This document shows, in pieces, positions 24,594 to 34,054 of a stretch of 64,000 bases of DNA. How positions within the stretch are numbered: the stretch's first letter is position 1; every line of letters starts with the position of its first letter. Source of the DNA: Streptomyces sp. NBC_00878 (GTDB taxonomy: Bacteria; Actinomycetota; Actinomycetes; Streptomycetales; Streptomycetaceae); NCBI RefSeq assembly GCF_026341515.1, contig NZ_JAPEOK010000001.1, positions 8,866,001 to 8,930,000 on the forward strand, read 5' to 3'. The notes beneath the pieces were generated by a model. It ran no database searches. It was not told the origin of the DNA and was given only the letters and a program-made list of their open reading frames with translations. Position numbers and translations under genes: made by a program.

Positions 24594-27410
24594 ATGACAG
24601 AGGACCTCTCACCGGCCGAGCGGTACGCGGCAGCCCGTAAGCGTGCTGTCGAGCAGGCCACCGCGCTCGCGGACTTCCGCGAGATGTACGAATTCGGCCT
24701 CGACCCCTTCCAGATCGAGGCCTGCCAGGCTCTTGAGGCCGGCAAGGGTGTGCTCGTGGCCGCGCCCACCGGCTCGGGCAAGACGATCGTCGGCGAGTTC
24801 GCCGTCCACCTCGCCCTCCAGCAGGGCAAGAAGTGCTTCTACACCACACCCATCAAGGCACTGTCGAACCAGAAGTACGCGGACCTGTGCCGCCGCTACG
24901 GCGCGGACAAGGTCGGCCTGCTGACCGGCGACAACAGCGTCAACTCCGAGGCACCGGTGGTCGTGATGACCACCGAGGTCCTCCGGAACATGCTGTACGC
25001 GGGCTCGCAGACCCTCCTCGGCCTCGGGTACGTCGTCATGGACGAGGTCCACTACCTCTCGGACCGCTTCCGCGGCGCCGTCTGGGAGGAAGTGATCATC
25101 CACCTCCCCGAGTCGGTGACCCTGGTCTCCCTGTCGGCGACCGTGTCGAACGCGGAGGAGTTCGGCGACTGGCTCGACACCGTCCGCGGCGACACCCAGG
25201 TGATCGTCTCCGAGCACCGGCCCGTGCCGCTGTTCCAGCACGTGCTCGCCGGGCGCCGGATGTACGACCTCTTCGAGGAGGGCGAGGGCCACAAGAAGGC
25301 CGTCAACCCCGACCTCACGCGCCTGGCGCGCATGGAGGCCAGCCGCCCGTCGTACCAGGACCGCAAGCGGGGCCGCGCCATGCGCGAGGCCGACCGCGAG
25401 CGCGAGCGGCGGCAGAGATCCCGGGTGTGGACACCGGGCCGGCCCGAGGTCATCGAGCGGCTCGACGCCGAAGGGCTGCTGCCCGCCATCACGTTCATCT
25501 TCAGCCGCGCCGCCTGCGAGGCCGCCGTCCAGCAGTGCATGTACGCGGGGCTGCGGCTGAACGACGAGGAGGCCAGGGAGAAGGTCCGCTCCCTCGTCGA
25601 GGAGCGCACGGCCTCCATCCCGACCGAGGACCTCCACGTCCTCGGCTACTACGAGTGGCTGGAAGGCCTGGAGCGCGGCATCGCGGCCCACCACGCGGGC
25701 ATGCTGCCGACGTTCAAGGAAGTCGTCGAGGAACTCTTCGTACGCGGCCTGGTGAAGGCCGTGTTCGCCACCGAGACCCTCGCACTCGGCATCAACATGC
25801 CCGCCCGCTCGGTGGTGTTGGAGAAGCTCGTCAAGTGGAACGGCGAGCAGCACGCCGACATCACCCCCGGCGAGTACACCCAGCTCACCGGCCGGGCCGG
25901 CCGCCGCGGCATCGATGTCGAGGGCCACGCCGTCGTGCTGTGGCAGCGCGGTATCAACCCCGACCACCTAGCGGGACTCGCCGGCACACGCACGTACCCG
26001 CTGCGTTCCAGCTTCAAGCCGTCGTACAACATGGCGGTGAACCTCGTCGAGCAGTTCGGGCGGCACCGCTCGCGCGAACTCCTTGAGACGTCCTTCGCGC
26101 AGTTCCAGGCCGACAAGTCGGTCGTCGGGATCTCCCGCCAGGTACAGCGCAACGAGGAGGGTCTGGAGGGCTACAAGGAGTCCATGACCTGCCACTTGGG
26201 GGACTTCGAGGAGTACGCGCGGCTGCGCCGCGACCTCAAGGACCGCGAGACCGAGCTGGCCAAGCAGGGCGCGACGCAGCGGCGCGCCGAAGCGGCCGTC
26301 TCCCTGGAGAAGCTCAAGCCGGGTGACGTCATCCACGTCCCGACCGGAAAGTTCGCCGGACTCGCCCTCGTCCTCGACCCGGGGCTGCCCGCCGGGCGGT
26401 CCAACGGACACCGGGGCTTCGAGCACCACGACGGGCCGCGCCCCCTCGTGCTCACCGCCGAGCGCCAGGTCAAGCGGCTCAACACGACCGACTTCCCGGT
26501 GCCCGTCGAGGCGCTGGAGCGGATGCGCATCCCGAAGTCGTTCAACGCGCGCTCGCCGCAGTCGCGCCGCGACCTCGCCTCGGCGCTGCGCACCAAGGCC
26601 GGGCACATCGTGCCCGAGCGGCATCGCAAGCGGCGTGCCGAGGCCGCCGACGACCGTGAGATCGCCCAGCTGCGCACGGCGATCCGGGCCCACCCCTGCC
26701 ACGGATGCACCGACCGCGAGGACCACGCCCGCTGGGCCGAGCGCTACCACCGGCTGCGGCGGGACACCGCACAGCTGGAGAACCGCATCGAGGGCCGGAC
26801 GAACACCATCGCCCGCACCTTCGACCGCATCGTCGCGCTCCTCACCGAGCTGGACTACCTGCGCGGCGACGAGGTCACCGAGCACGGCAAACGGCTCGCC
26901 CGGCTGTACGGCGAGATGGACCTGCTCTCCAGCGAATGTCTGCGCGAAGGGGTCTGGGAGGGCCTCGGACCGGCCGAACTGGCCGCGTGCGTCTCGGCGC
27001 TGGTGTACGAGTCCAGGGTCGGCGACGACGCGATGGCCCCGAAGCTGCCGTCGGGCAAGGCGAAGGCCGCGCTCGGTGAGATGGTCCGCATCTGGGGCCG
27101 GCTCGACGCCCTGGAGGAGGACTTCCGCATCACGCAGACCGAGGGCGTCGGCCAGCGCGAGCCCGACCTGGGCTTCGCCTGGGCGGCGTACGAATGGGCG
27201 TCAGGCAAGGGCCTCGACGAGGTGCTGCGCGAGGCGGAGATGCCCGCCGGTGACTTCGTGCGCTGGTGCAAGCAGGTCATCGACGTGCTGGGACAGATCT
27301 CCGCGGCGGCGCCGGTTTCGTCCGGGGTGAGTCCGACGGTGGCGAAGAACGCGCGCAAGGCGGTTGATCAACTGCTGCGGGGAGTGGTGGCGTACTCGTC
27401 GGTGGGGTGA
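24594..27410 (+). CDS. helY: Ski2/HelY-type DEAD/DEAH-box RNA helicase
   Basis: The 938-residue superfamily 2 helicase has motif I VAAPTGSGKT, motif II VVMDEVHYLS, motif III LSATVSN, motif VI QLTGRAGRRGID, and a helicase C domain with LALGINMPARSVV. A middle insertion and the C-terminal DSHCT domain (about 770-935) match actinobacterial HelY, related to eukaryotic Ski2/Mtr4 RNA helicases. It probably remodels RNA with ATP. ATG 24594 (MTEDLSPAERYAAARKRA) is chosen over the upstream in-frame codons, which give an unlikely N-terminus. It is a regular neighbour of tatAC in streptomycetes. Confidence 0.94.
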   Translation: MTEDLSPAERYAAARKRAVEQATALADFREMYEFGLDPFQIEACQALEAGKGVLVAAPTGSGKTIVGEFAVHLALQQGKKCFYTTPIKALSNQKYADLCRRYGADKVGLLTGDNSVNSEAPVVVMTTEVLRNMLYAGSQTLLGLGYVVMDEVHYLSDRFRGAVWEEVIIHLPESVTLVSLSATVSNAEEFGDWLDTVRGDTQVIVSEHRPVPLFQHVLAGRRMYDLFEEGEGHKKAVNPDLTRLARMEASRPSYQDRKRGRAMREADRERERRQRSRVWTPGRPEVIERLDAEGLLPAITFIFSRAACEAAVQQCMYAGLRLNDEEAREKVRSLVEERTASIPTEDLHVLGYYEWLEGLERGIAAHHAGMLPTFKEVVEELFVRGLVKAVFATETLALGINMPARSVVLEKLVKWNGEQHADITPGEYTQLTGRAGRRGIDVEGHAVVLWQRGINPDHLAGLAGTRTYPLRSSFKPSYNMAVNLVEQFGRHRSRELLETSFAQFQADKSVVGISRQVQRNEEGLEGYKESMTCHLGDFEEYARLRRDLKDRETELAKQGATQRRAEAAVSLEKLKPGDVIHVPTGKFAGLALVLDPGLPAGRSNGHRGFEHHDGPRPLVLTAERQVKRLNTTDFPVPVEALERMRIPKSFNARSPQSRRDLASALRTKAGHIVPERHRKRRAEAADDREIAQLRTAIRAHPCHGCTDREDHARWAERYHRLRRDTAQLENRIEGRTNTIARTFDRIVALLTELDYLRGDEVTEHGKRLARLYGEMDLLSSECLREGVWEGLGPAELAACVSALVYESRVGDDAMAPKLPSGKAKAALGEMVRIWGRLDALEEDFRITQTEGVGQREPDLGFAWAAYEWASGKGLDEVLREAEMPAGDFVRWCKQVIDVLGQISAAAPVSSGVSPTVAKNARKAVDQLLRGVVAYSSVG

Positions 27411-27981
27411 GTCGGCAGGTCGGGCCTCGGCTGCGGCTGCGGCTGTGGGGAGGAGGCGGTTGTCGGCCGCCTCCGGTGCCGTCGGGGTGACGGCGGTGGC
27501 CTCGGCGGAGTGCAGCGGTGCCTCGGTGGGGCGGTGAGGGCGGCAGGCATGGCGGGGCGGGGACTTCGGGGACGGCCTCGGTAGGTATCTCTGTGAATGT
27601 GCCGGGCCTTGCCCGCCCGGCCGTCGGTCGCTGACCGCGGTGACGACGAAGTCGGTGAACTGGGTGAACTGGGTGAACTGGGTGAACTCGGCGATGTCTG
27701 CGAAGTCGGCGAATCCGGCGATGTTGGCGATGCCGGCGATTTCTGCGGTGTCATCGGCCCTGCCCTCCTGGACGGTCGCTCTCGCGAAAGACGATCGTCT
27801 GGTGAGGGGCTAAAGGGTCGGCTGGGTTGAGGGCAGGGGCCGTGTCATCGCGCGGGCTAGGGCGACAGCACAGGTCGTGGCACTCGTGTCGGCCGCGTTG
27901 AGGCGAGGCCGTGGCGTCGCGTCGGCCCGGCTGACAGCAGAGGTTGTGGCACTCGTCGGCCGGTTGCGTCAGGGAGGCGTG
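27411..27981. other. Non-coding, low-complexity gap with 9-bp tandem repeats
   Basis: No convincing gene lies in these ~570 nt. Around 27652-27690 the unit GGTGAACTG (with ACTGGGTGA phase) is repeated about four times, grading into GGCGATGTC/GGCGATGCC-type units to about 27740. Further on (27870-27980) two diverged copies of a TGGCACTCGTCGGCC-containing segment occur. Open frames on both strands here translate only as Gly-Glu-Leu or Ser-Pro repeats. The region separates convergent helY and the allophanate hydrolase gene. Confidence 0.6.
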
Positions 27982-29667
27982 TCACTCGTCGGGGGAGTTC
28001 AGGTACGCGCGCCATCCTCCGTACGCCGTGATGTCCCGCGCGCCGTCCAGGGCGCCCGGCTCGCACAGGAATCCGGGTACGTCGTCGCCGTCGGCCAGCG
28101 CTACCCTGCCCAGCGCCATCGGCCGGGGCAGCGCGGCGAGCAGTCGGCCGAGCCCCTCGGCGGGCAGCCGCCACACCTCGACCTCGATCGCGGCTCCGCC
28201 CTCGCCCACGTGGACGAGACCCGGCTTGGCGGGTTCGGTCGGCAGGGCGTGCAGCCGGTAGACGGGGGCGGTCCTGGTCGTACGGTCCAACTGGGCTCCC
28301 AGTGAGAGGAGTTGGCCGTTCAGCGGCTGGCCCGACAGGTGGGCGCCGACCACGGCGATCCGGGCCGTCGGGGCCTCCAGCGTGCGGGCGATCACGGCGA
28401 GGCGTTCATCGGTGAACGCCGGGCCGATCAGCATCACGCCGAACGGCAGGCCCGCCACCTCGCCCGCCGGGACGGCCACGGCCGCCAGGTCGAAGAGGTT
28501 CGTGGAGTTGGTGAAGCGGCCGAGCCGGGCGTTGGCGCCGAGCGGGTCGGCGGCGACCTCGGCGAGCGTGGGGTGGCCGGGGGCCGTCGGGAGGAGCAGG
28601 GCGTCCGCGTCGCCGAGCTCCGCCAGCGCGCGGGTGCGCAGGGCCGCCAGGCGGTCCTGGTCGGCGAAGAGCTGGTGGGCCGGGACATCACGGGCGCGGG
28701 TGATGATGCCGGCGACCGTCGGGTCGAGGCCCGCGCCGCCCCCGGAGAGCAACTTGTCGACAAAGCCCCCTACGGCGGTGTAGCGCTCGGCCACGAAGGC
28801 GCTCTCGTAGAGCATCGCGGCGGCCTCGGTGAAGGGGGCGAGGTCAATGGCGCGCAACTCGGCTCCCGCGGCGCGGAGTTGGCCGACTGCCTCCTCGTAC
28901 GCCGCCGCCCAGCCTTCGTCCAGCTCGCCGAGCTGCTCGCGGGGCGGGACGGCGATGCGCCAGGGACCCGGGGTGCGCGGGGAGAGGGGCGGGAGGTCGC
29001 GGGCGGGTGGGAAGGCCATGTGGGCCAGGGCCTGTTCCGCCTCCTGGAGGGTGCGGGCGAAGACCGTCACGCAGTCGAGGGTGGCGCAGGCCGGGACCAC
29101 GCCGTCCGTGGGGACGAGGCCTCGGGTCGGCTTGAGGCCGACGATGCCGTTGAAGGCCGCGGGGACGCGGCCGCTGCCCGCGGTGTCCGTGCCGAGGGAT
29201 AGGTCCACGATGCCGAGGGCTACCGCTACGGCGCTTCCCGAGCTGGAGCCGCCGCTGATTCTCTCGGGGTCGATGGCGTTGCGGACCGCGCCGTGCGGGG
29301 AGCGGGTGCCGACCAGGCCCGTCGCGAACTGGTCCAGGTTGGTGGTGCCGAGGGCGATCGCGCCTGCCGCGCGGAGGCGGGCGACGACCGGGGCGTCCGC
29401 CTCCGGCCGGTATGCGTAGGCGGGGCAGCCGGCGGTGGTGGGGAGGCCTGCCACGTCGATGTTGCCCTTCGCCGCGAAGAGCTTGCCCGCGAGGGGGAGG
29501 TGTTCGCCTGCGGCGAGGCGGGTGTCGATGGCTCGGGCCTCCTCCTCGACCTCGGCCTGGGGGCGCAGGTCGATCCAGACCTCGGGGCGGGCTGTGGCCT
29601 CGATACGGGCGTAGGCCGCGCGAACGCGGGCCACTGCGTGGGGCTGAGGCTGGGTCTGGGGCGACAT
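27982..29667 (-). CDS. Allophanate hydrolase (amidase-signature family with C-terminal domain)
   Basis: The 561-residue enzyme converts allophanate to two ammonia and two CO2, the last step of ATP-dependent urea or guanidine breakdown. The amidase-signature triad is visible: Lys in LFAAKGNIDVAG, cis-Ser and Ser in ISGGSSSGSAVAVALG and LGTDTAGSGRVPAAFNG. After about residue 430 comes the AtzF-type C-terminal domain (VVGAHLSGQPLNGQL, YRLHALP, GEGGAAIEVEVWRLP), which handles N-carboxycarbamate. ATG 29667 follows AAGGAG at six nucleotides. It is the last gene of the carboxylase operon, 107 nt after the carboxylase. Confidence 0.94.
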   Translation of the reverse strand: MSPQTQPQPHAVARVRAAYARIEATARPEVWIDLRPQAEVEEEARAIDTRLAAGEHLPLAGKLFAAKGNIDVAGLPTTAGCPAYAYRPEADAPVVARLRAAGAIALGTTNLDQFATGLVGTRSPHGAVRNAIDPERISGGSSSGSAVAVALGIVDLSLGTDTAGSGRVPAAFNGIVGLKPTRGLVPTDGVVPACATLDCVTVFARTLQEAEQALAHMAFPPARDLPPLSPRTPGPWRIAVPPREQLGELDEGWAAAYEEAVGQLRAAGAELRAIDLAPFTEAAAMLYESAFVAERYTAVGGFVDKLLSGGGAGLDPTVAGIITRARDVPAHQLFADQDRLAALRTRALAELGDADALLLPTAPGHPTLAEVAADPLGANARLGRFTNSTNLFDLAAVAVPAGEVAGLPFGVMLIGPAFTDERLAVIARTLEAPTARIAVVGAHLSGQPLNGQLLSLGAQLDRTTRTAPVYRLHALPTEPAKPGLVHVGEGGAAIEVEVWRLPAEGLGRLLAALPRPMALGRVALADGDDVPGFLCEPGALDGARDITAYGGWRAYLNSPDE

Positions 29668-29713
29668 CGCTGCTCCTTGCTGGGGTTTCGTAGTCGGCTG
29701 CCGGCCGGTGGGT

Positions 29714-29760
29714 TGTCTGTGCCCACCCGTTCCGCCCTGCGGAACGCCTGCCCACAGACA
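29714..29760 (-). other. Structured element between carboxylase and allophanate hydrolase genes
   Basis: TGTCTGTG (29714-29721) can pair with CACAGACA (29753-29760), enclosing a second perfect hairpin CGTTCCGC-CCT-GCGGAACG (29728-29746). It lies in the 107-nt intercistronic gap and may set mRNA stability or partial termination. Confidence 0.6.
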
Positions 29761-29774
29761 GGCGGGCCTTTCGC

Positions 29775-32700
29775 TCAAGTCGTGGCGGGCCCCACCACCG
29801 CCAACGCCGTCCCCGCCTCCACCTGGTCGCCGGGCCTGGCCAGGAGTTCGAGGACCACGCCGTCCATGGGGGAGGGGACCCGGGACTCCATCTTCATGGC
29901 CTCCAGGGCCAGTAGGGGCTGGCCCCGGACGACCGTGTCGCCCGGGTTGACGTTCAGCTGCCATACCGAGGCGGCGAACTCGGCTTCCACCAGGCGGGCG
30001 CCCGGTGGCACCGTCACCTCCGCGGGGGCGGCGGCCGGAGCCGACGCCGCCTCCGCGCGGGTGAACTCGCCCGCCGCCTCCCAGGCGTCGCGCTCCGCGG
30101 AGAAGGCCGCGCCCTGCCGGGTGCGGAACTCCTCGATCGCCTCGGCGTTCTCCGTAAGGAAGGCCTCGTACGAGGCGAGGGAGAACGTGCCCTCCTCGAT
30201 CCTCGGGACGAAACGGCCCGAGGTGATGTCGGAGCGCAGGTCCAGCAGTTGGTCCGCGTCCACCGGGTACCACTTGATCCGGTCGAAGAAGCGCAACAGC
30301 CAGGGCGACCCTGACTCGAACGCACCGCGTTGCTGCCACCCCGACCACACCTGCGTCGTACGGCCGACGAACTGGTAGCCGCCGGGCCCCTCCATCCCGT
30401 AGATGCAGAGGTACGCGCCGCCGATGCCCACCGAGTTCTCGGCCGTCCACGTACGCGCCGGGTTGTACTTCGTCGTGACGAGACGGTGCCGGGGGTCGAG
30501 CGGCGTCGCCACCGGCGCCCCCAGATAGACATCGCCGAGGCCCAGGACCAGGTACTCGGCGTCGAAGACCGTCCGGTACACGTCCTCGACCGAGTCGAGA
30601 CCGTTGACGCGGCGGATGAACTCGATGTTCCACGGGCACCAGGGCGCGTCGTCGCGCACGCCCGCCATATAGCGGGCGATGGCCTCGCGCGTCGCCGGAT
30701 CGTCCCAGGAGAGCGGGAGGTGGACGGTGCGGGACGGCACGACGAGCCGGTCGGCGGGCGGGAGGGAGGTCACGATCTCCCTTACCAGGGACAGGAGTTC
30801 GGGCTGCGGGAGCTCGTCCGGGTCCGTCTGGATCTGCAGCGAACGGATGCCGGGCGTGATGCCCCTGATCCCGGGCAGCCCGGCCGCCGACACTGCCTCC
30901 ATCAGCGCGTGCACCCGCATCCGTAGCGCCAGGTCGAGCTGCATGGGCCCGAATTCGACGAGCAGATTGTCGTCGCCGCTGCGCCGGTACGTCACGTCGG
31001 CGTCCCGGGCCAGTACGCCGCCGTCGGCGATCTCCGTACGGTCGGCGACCGGTGCGGCAGCCGGTGTGCTCCGCAGCCGCGCGGCCTCGGGCACCGTCAC
31101 CGGCACGAACCGCACCGTGTCCCCCGGCCGCAGCTGCCCCAGCTTCCAGCGCTGCCCCTTCGCGACCGTCGCCGGGCAGACGAACCCGCCGAGCGAGGGA
31201 CCGTCCGGGCCGAGCAGCACGGGCATGTCGCCCGTGTAGTCGACCGCGCCGACCGAGTAGGGCGTGTCATGGATATTGGAGGGGTGCAGGCCCGCCTCGC
31301 CGCCGTCCGTACGCGCCCAGCGGGGCTTGGGCCCGACCAGCCGTACCCCCGTACGCGCCGAGTTGAAGTGCACCTTCCACTCGGCCGCGTAGAAGTCGCG
31401 GATGTCCTCCTCGGTGAAGAACTCCGGTGCGGCGTGCGGCCCTTCGAGCGCACCCACCCGCCACTCGGAACCGAACACAGGCCGCTCGCCGACAGGAACA
31501 GGGCCGCCGGCAAAACCACCACCAGGTACAGGTCCAGGAACCGGTTCACCGGTCGAAGACCCCGCGGCGTCACCAGCCACCACAGCACCCCCGTGCAGCA
31601 CATCGCCGGTCCGCAGCGCCCGTCCGCCGTGCCCCCCGAACCGGCCCAGCGTGAACGTCGAGGCGCTCCCCAGGAAGGCCGGCACGTCAAGACCGCCGTC
31701 GGCGACGAGTACGTACGTCCGAAGCCCGTGTTCCGAGGGTGCTCCCACTTCCAGCACACCGCCCGCGGGCACCGTCACCGGCTCCCATTGCGGGACCGCC
31801 GTCCCGTCGACCGTCACAAGCGCGGGCGCACCCGTGACACACACGGTCGTCGGATGCGAGAACCTCAACGTCGGTCCCTGCAGGGTGCATTCGAGCCCGG
31901 GAGCGCCCTCGTCGTTGCCGAGCGCCCGGTTGCCGAGCCGGAACGACAGGTCGTCCATCGGCCCGCACGGCGGCACGCCCACCTGCCAGTAGCCGGTCCG
32001 CCCCGGCCAGTCCTGGACCGTCGTCAGCATTCCGCCGGAGACGACCTCGATCCGCGGTGTCGGATCGCTCAACGCGGCGAGCGTTGCCGTGGAGTGCGCG
32101 GCCGTCCGGAAGGCCGGGTCCGCCAATGCGGCCCGCACCAGGCCGAGGTTCGTCTCGATACCGTCCACCCGCGTCCTGGCCAGCGCCTCGTCCAGCCGCT
32201 CCAGCGCGTGCGCCCGGTCGGAGCCGTACGCGACGACCTTCGCGAGCATCGGGTCGTACGCGGTGGTGACCTCGGTCCCCGTCTCGATCCAGCCGTCCAC
32301 GCGGACACCCCGCGGGAACTCGACCCGCGTCAACAGGCCCGCGCTGGGCCGGTGTTCGCGCGAGGGGTCCTCGGCGTACACCCGCGCCTCGACGGCGTGA
32401 CCGCGCGGCGCCCCGGGATCGCGTACGACATCGGAGTCGCCGCGGGCCAGCCGCAGCATCCACGCGACGAGGTCGACGCCGTAGATCTCCTCGGTGACCG
32501 GATGTTCCACCTGGAGGCGGGTGTTGACCTCCAGGAAGTACGCCTCCTCGCGGGCCGCGTCGTAGACGAACTCGACCGTGCCGGCCGAGCGGTAGCCGAC
32601 GCTCGCGCACAAGTCCCGTGCGGAGGTCACGAGTTGCTCCCGGACTCGGGACGGAAGACCAGGCGCCGGAGCCTCCTCCACGACTTTCTGGTTGCGGCGC

Positions 32701-33443
32701 TGGAGCGAGCAGTCGCGGTCGCCGAAGGTGACGACCCTGCCCTCGCCGTCGCCGAAGACCTGCACCTCGACATGACGGGCGTGCTCGACGAGCCGTTCGA
32801 GGAAGACCCCGGCCGAGGAGAAGGAGGCCGCGGCGACGCGCTGCACGCGCTCCCAGGCGTCACGGAGATCCGCCGCCGAGCGGCACGCGGACATGCCGAT
32901 GCCGCCTCCGCCGCCGGTCGCCTTGAGCATCACCGGGTAGCCGATGGCGTCGGCCCGGCGCAGGGCCTCGTCGACGTCCGCGAGCAGGCCCGTCCCCGGT
33001 GCCAGCGGTACCCCGGCCGCCTCCGCGGCGGCCCGGGCCGTGTGCTTCGCCCCGAACAGCTCCAGCTGCTCCGGCGTGGGCCCCACGAACACGATGCCCG
33101 CGTCCCGGCAGCGCCGCGCGAAGGACGCGTCCTCGGAGAGGAAGCCGTAGCCCGGGTGGACCGCCCCGGCTCCGGTGTCCTTCGCCGCCCTCAGGACGAG
33201 ATCCGCGTCGAGATACGACTCCTTGGCGGGCGCGGGCCCGAGGCGTACGGCCTCGTCGGCGAGCCGCACATGGGGCGCCGAACGGTCGGGGTCGGAGTAC
33301 ACCGCGACCGTGCGCAGCCCCAACTCCCGTGCCGTTCGGATGATCCGGACCGCGATCTCGCCCCGGTTGGCGACGAGGAGAGTGTCGAAGACCGTCCCTC
33401 CGTCGCCGCCCTCCGCGCCTTCGCCCGTTCCCCCGTCGCTCAT
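29775..33443 (-). CDS. Biotin-dependent urea/guanidine carboxylase
   Basis: The 1222-residue single-chain carboxylase is built as biotin carboxylase (about 18-465: LLVANRGEIAVRIIRTA, KATGGGGGIGMS, EVNTRLQVEHPVTE), then AHS2/KipA-like (about 475-790: VQDWPGRTGYWQVGVPPCGPMDD) and AHS1/KipI-like (about 820-1060) carboxyltransferase halves. A C-terminal biotinyl domain has ALEAMKMESRVPSPMDG. The family carboxylates urea to allophanate, or guanidine to carboxyguanidine; the two activities differ by an Asp/Asn change in the carboxyltransferase that I could not place here. Two DUF1989 genes overlap upstream (4-nt overlaps), the context of guanidine carboxylases. ATG 33443 overlaps the preceding stop. 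Confidence 0.92.
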   Translation of the reverse strand: MSDGGTGEGAEGGDGGTVFDTLLVANRGEIAVRIIRTARELGLRTVAVYSDPDRSAPHVRLADEAVRLGPAPAKESYLDADLVLRAAKDTGAGAVHPGYGFLSEDASFARRCRDAGIVFVGPTPEQLELFGAKHTARAAAEAAGVPLAPGTGLLADVDEALRRADAIGYPVMLKATGGGGGIGMSACRSAADLRDAWERVQRVAAASFSSAGVFLERLVEHARHVEVQVFGDGEGRVVTFGDRDCSLQRRNQKVVEEAPAPGLPSRVREQLVTSARDLCASVGYRSAGTVEFVYDAAREEAYFLEVNTRLQVEHPVTEEIYGVDLVAWMLRLARGDSDVVRDPGAPRGHAVEARVYAEDPSREHRPSAGLLTRVEFPRGVRVDGWIETGTEVTTAYDPMLAKVVAYGSDRAHALERLDEALARTRVDGIETNLGLVRAALADPAFRTAAHSTATLAALSDPTPRIEVVSGGMLTTVQDWPGRTGYWQVGVPPCGPMDDLSFRLGNRALGNDEGAPGLECTLQGPTLRFSHPTTVCVTGAPALVTVDGTAVPQWEPVTVPAGGVLEVGAPSEHGLRTYVLVADGGLDVPAFLGSASTFTLGRFGGHGGRALRTGDVLHGGAVVAGDAAGSSTGEPVPGPVPGGGFAGGPVPVGERPVFGSEWRVGALEGPHAAPEFFTEEDIRDFYAAEWKVHFNSARTGVRLVGPKPRWARTDGGEAGLHPSNIHDTPYSVGAVDYTGDMPVLLGPDGPSLGGFVCPATVAKGQRWKLGQLRPGDTVRFVPVTVPEAARLRSTPAAAPVADRTEIADGGVLARDADVTYRRSGDDNLLVEFGPMQLDLALRMRVHALMEAVSAAGLPGIRGITPGIRSLQIQTDPDELPQPELLSLVREIVTSLPPADRLVVPSRTVHLPLSWDDPATREAIARYMAGVRDDAPWCPWNIEFIRRVNGLDSVEDVYRTVFDAEYLVLGLGDVYLGAPVATPLDPRHRLVTTKYNPARTWTAENSVGIGGAYLCIYGMEGPGGYQFVGRTTQVWSGWQQRGAFESGSPWLLRFFDRIKWYPVDADQLLDLRSDITSGRFVPRIEEGTFSLASYEAFLTENAEAIEEFRTRQGAAFSAERDAWEAAGEFTRAEAASAPAAAPAEVTVPPGARLVEAEFAASVWQLNVNPGDTVVRGQPLLALEAMKMESRVPSPMDGVVLELLARPGDQVEAGTALAVVGPATT

Positions 33444-34054
33444 TCAGGAGCCCCGATCGTCATCTCCACGGCGGTCGGCTCGAAGCCGTTGCAAGGGTTG
33501 TTGATCTGGGGGCAGTTGGAGACCAGCACGAGTACGTCGCGCTCGGCGCGCAGGGTCAGTGAGAGGCCCGGTGCCGAGATGCCGTCGACGATGCCGAGGG
33601 TGCCGTCCTTCTCGACCGGCACGTTCATGTACCAGTTGATGTTGGAGACCAGGTCGCGCTTGCCGAGGCCGTAACGGGCGCCCTCCGCCAGGAAGTTGTC
33701 CACGCAGGCGTGCTGGGACCAGGTGTGGTGCCCGTACCGCAGCGAGTTGGACTCCTTGGAGCAGGCACCGCCGACCGTGTCGTGCCGGCCCACGTCGTCC
33801 GAGACGACCGTCATCAGCGGGGTGTGCTCGTTCGACATGAGCACACTGCCCGTGGTCAGGAAGATGTTCCCCTGCGCCTGGATCGTGTCGGGCGCGCTGT
33901 AGCGCACGGCCGTGTCCTCGGCGTCGTACACGAGGAAGTCGACGGCCTGGTTGCCGTGCAGGTCGGTGATCGTGAGCGTGGCGCCCGCGCGGACGACGGC
34001 CGACCAGGCGGCCCGGGCCGAAACGGTGGTCTTCTGGACGGCCTGCTCGCTCAT
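33440..34054 (-). CDS. DUF1989 urea-amidolyase-associated protein, probable carboxyguanidine deiminase subunit
   Basis: This 204-residue DUF1989 protein has TLTITDLHGNQAVDFLVYDAEDTAVRYSAPDT, MSNEHTPLMTVVSDDVGRHDTVGGAC with a conserved Cys, and NINWYMNVPVEKDGTLGI. In Pseudomonas the paired DUF1989 proteins form CgdAB, which deiminates carboxyguanidine to allophanate between guanidine carboxylase and allophanate hydrolase. The older name is urea carboxylase-associated protein 2. It overlaps both neighbours by four nucleotides, so it is tightly coupled to the carboxylase. The function here is inferred from context. Confidence 0.85.
   Translation of the reverse strand: MSEQAVQKTTVSARAAWSAVVRAGATLTITDLHGNQAVDFLVYDAEDTAVRYSAPDTIQAQGNIFLTTGSVLMSNEHTPLMTVVSDDVGRHDTVGGACSKESNSLRYGHHTWSQHACVDNFLAEGARYGLGKRDLVSNINWYMNVPVEKDGTLGIVDGISAPGLSLTLRAERDVLVLVSNCPQINNPCNGFEPTAVEMTIGAPE

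Noticed and set aside
27597..27830. 77-codon frame with GELGELGELGELGD
   Set aside because: No ribosome-binding site, and the sequence follows directly from simple DNA repeats.
29668..30639. Upstream extension of the allophanate hydrolase frame
   Set aside because: It is antisense-frame sequence within the carboxylase gene; ATG 29667 with AAGGAG upstream gives the expected N-terminus.
31269..33674. 801-codon plus-strand frame opposite the carboxylase
   Set aside because: Composition is Arg/Gly/His-rich and motif-free; the minus strand encodes a complete biotin-dependent carboxylase.
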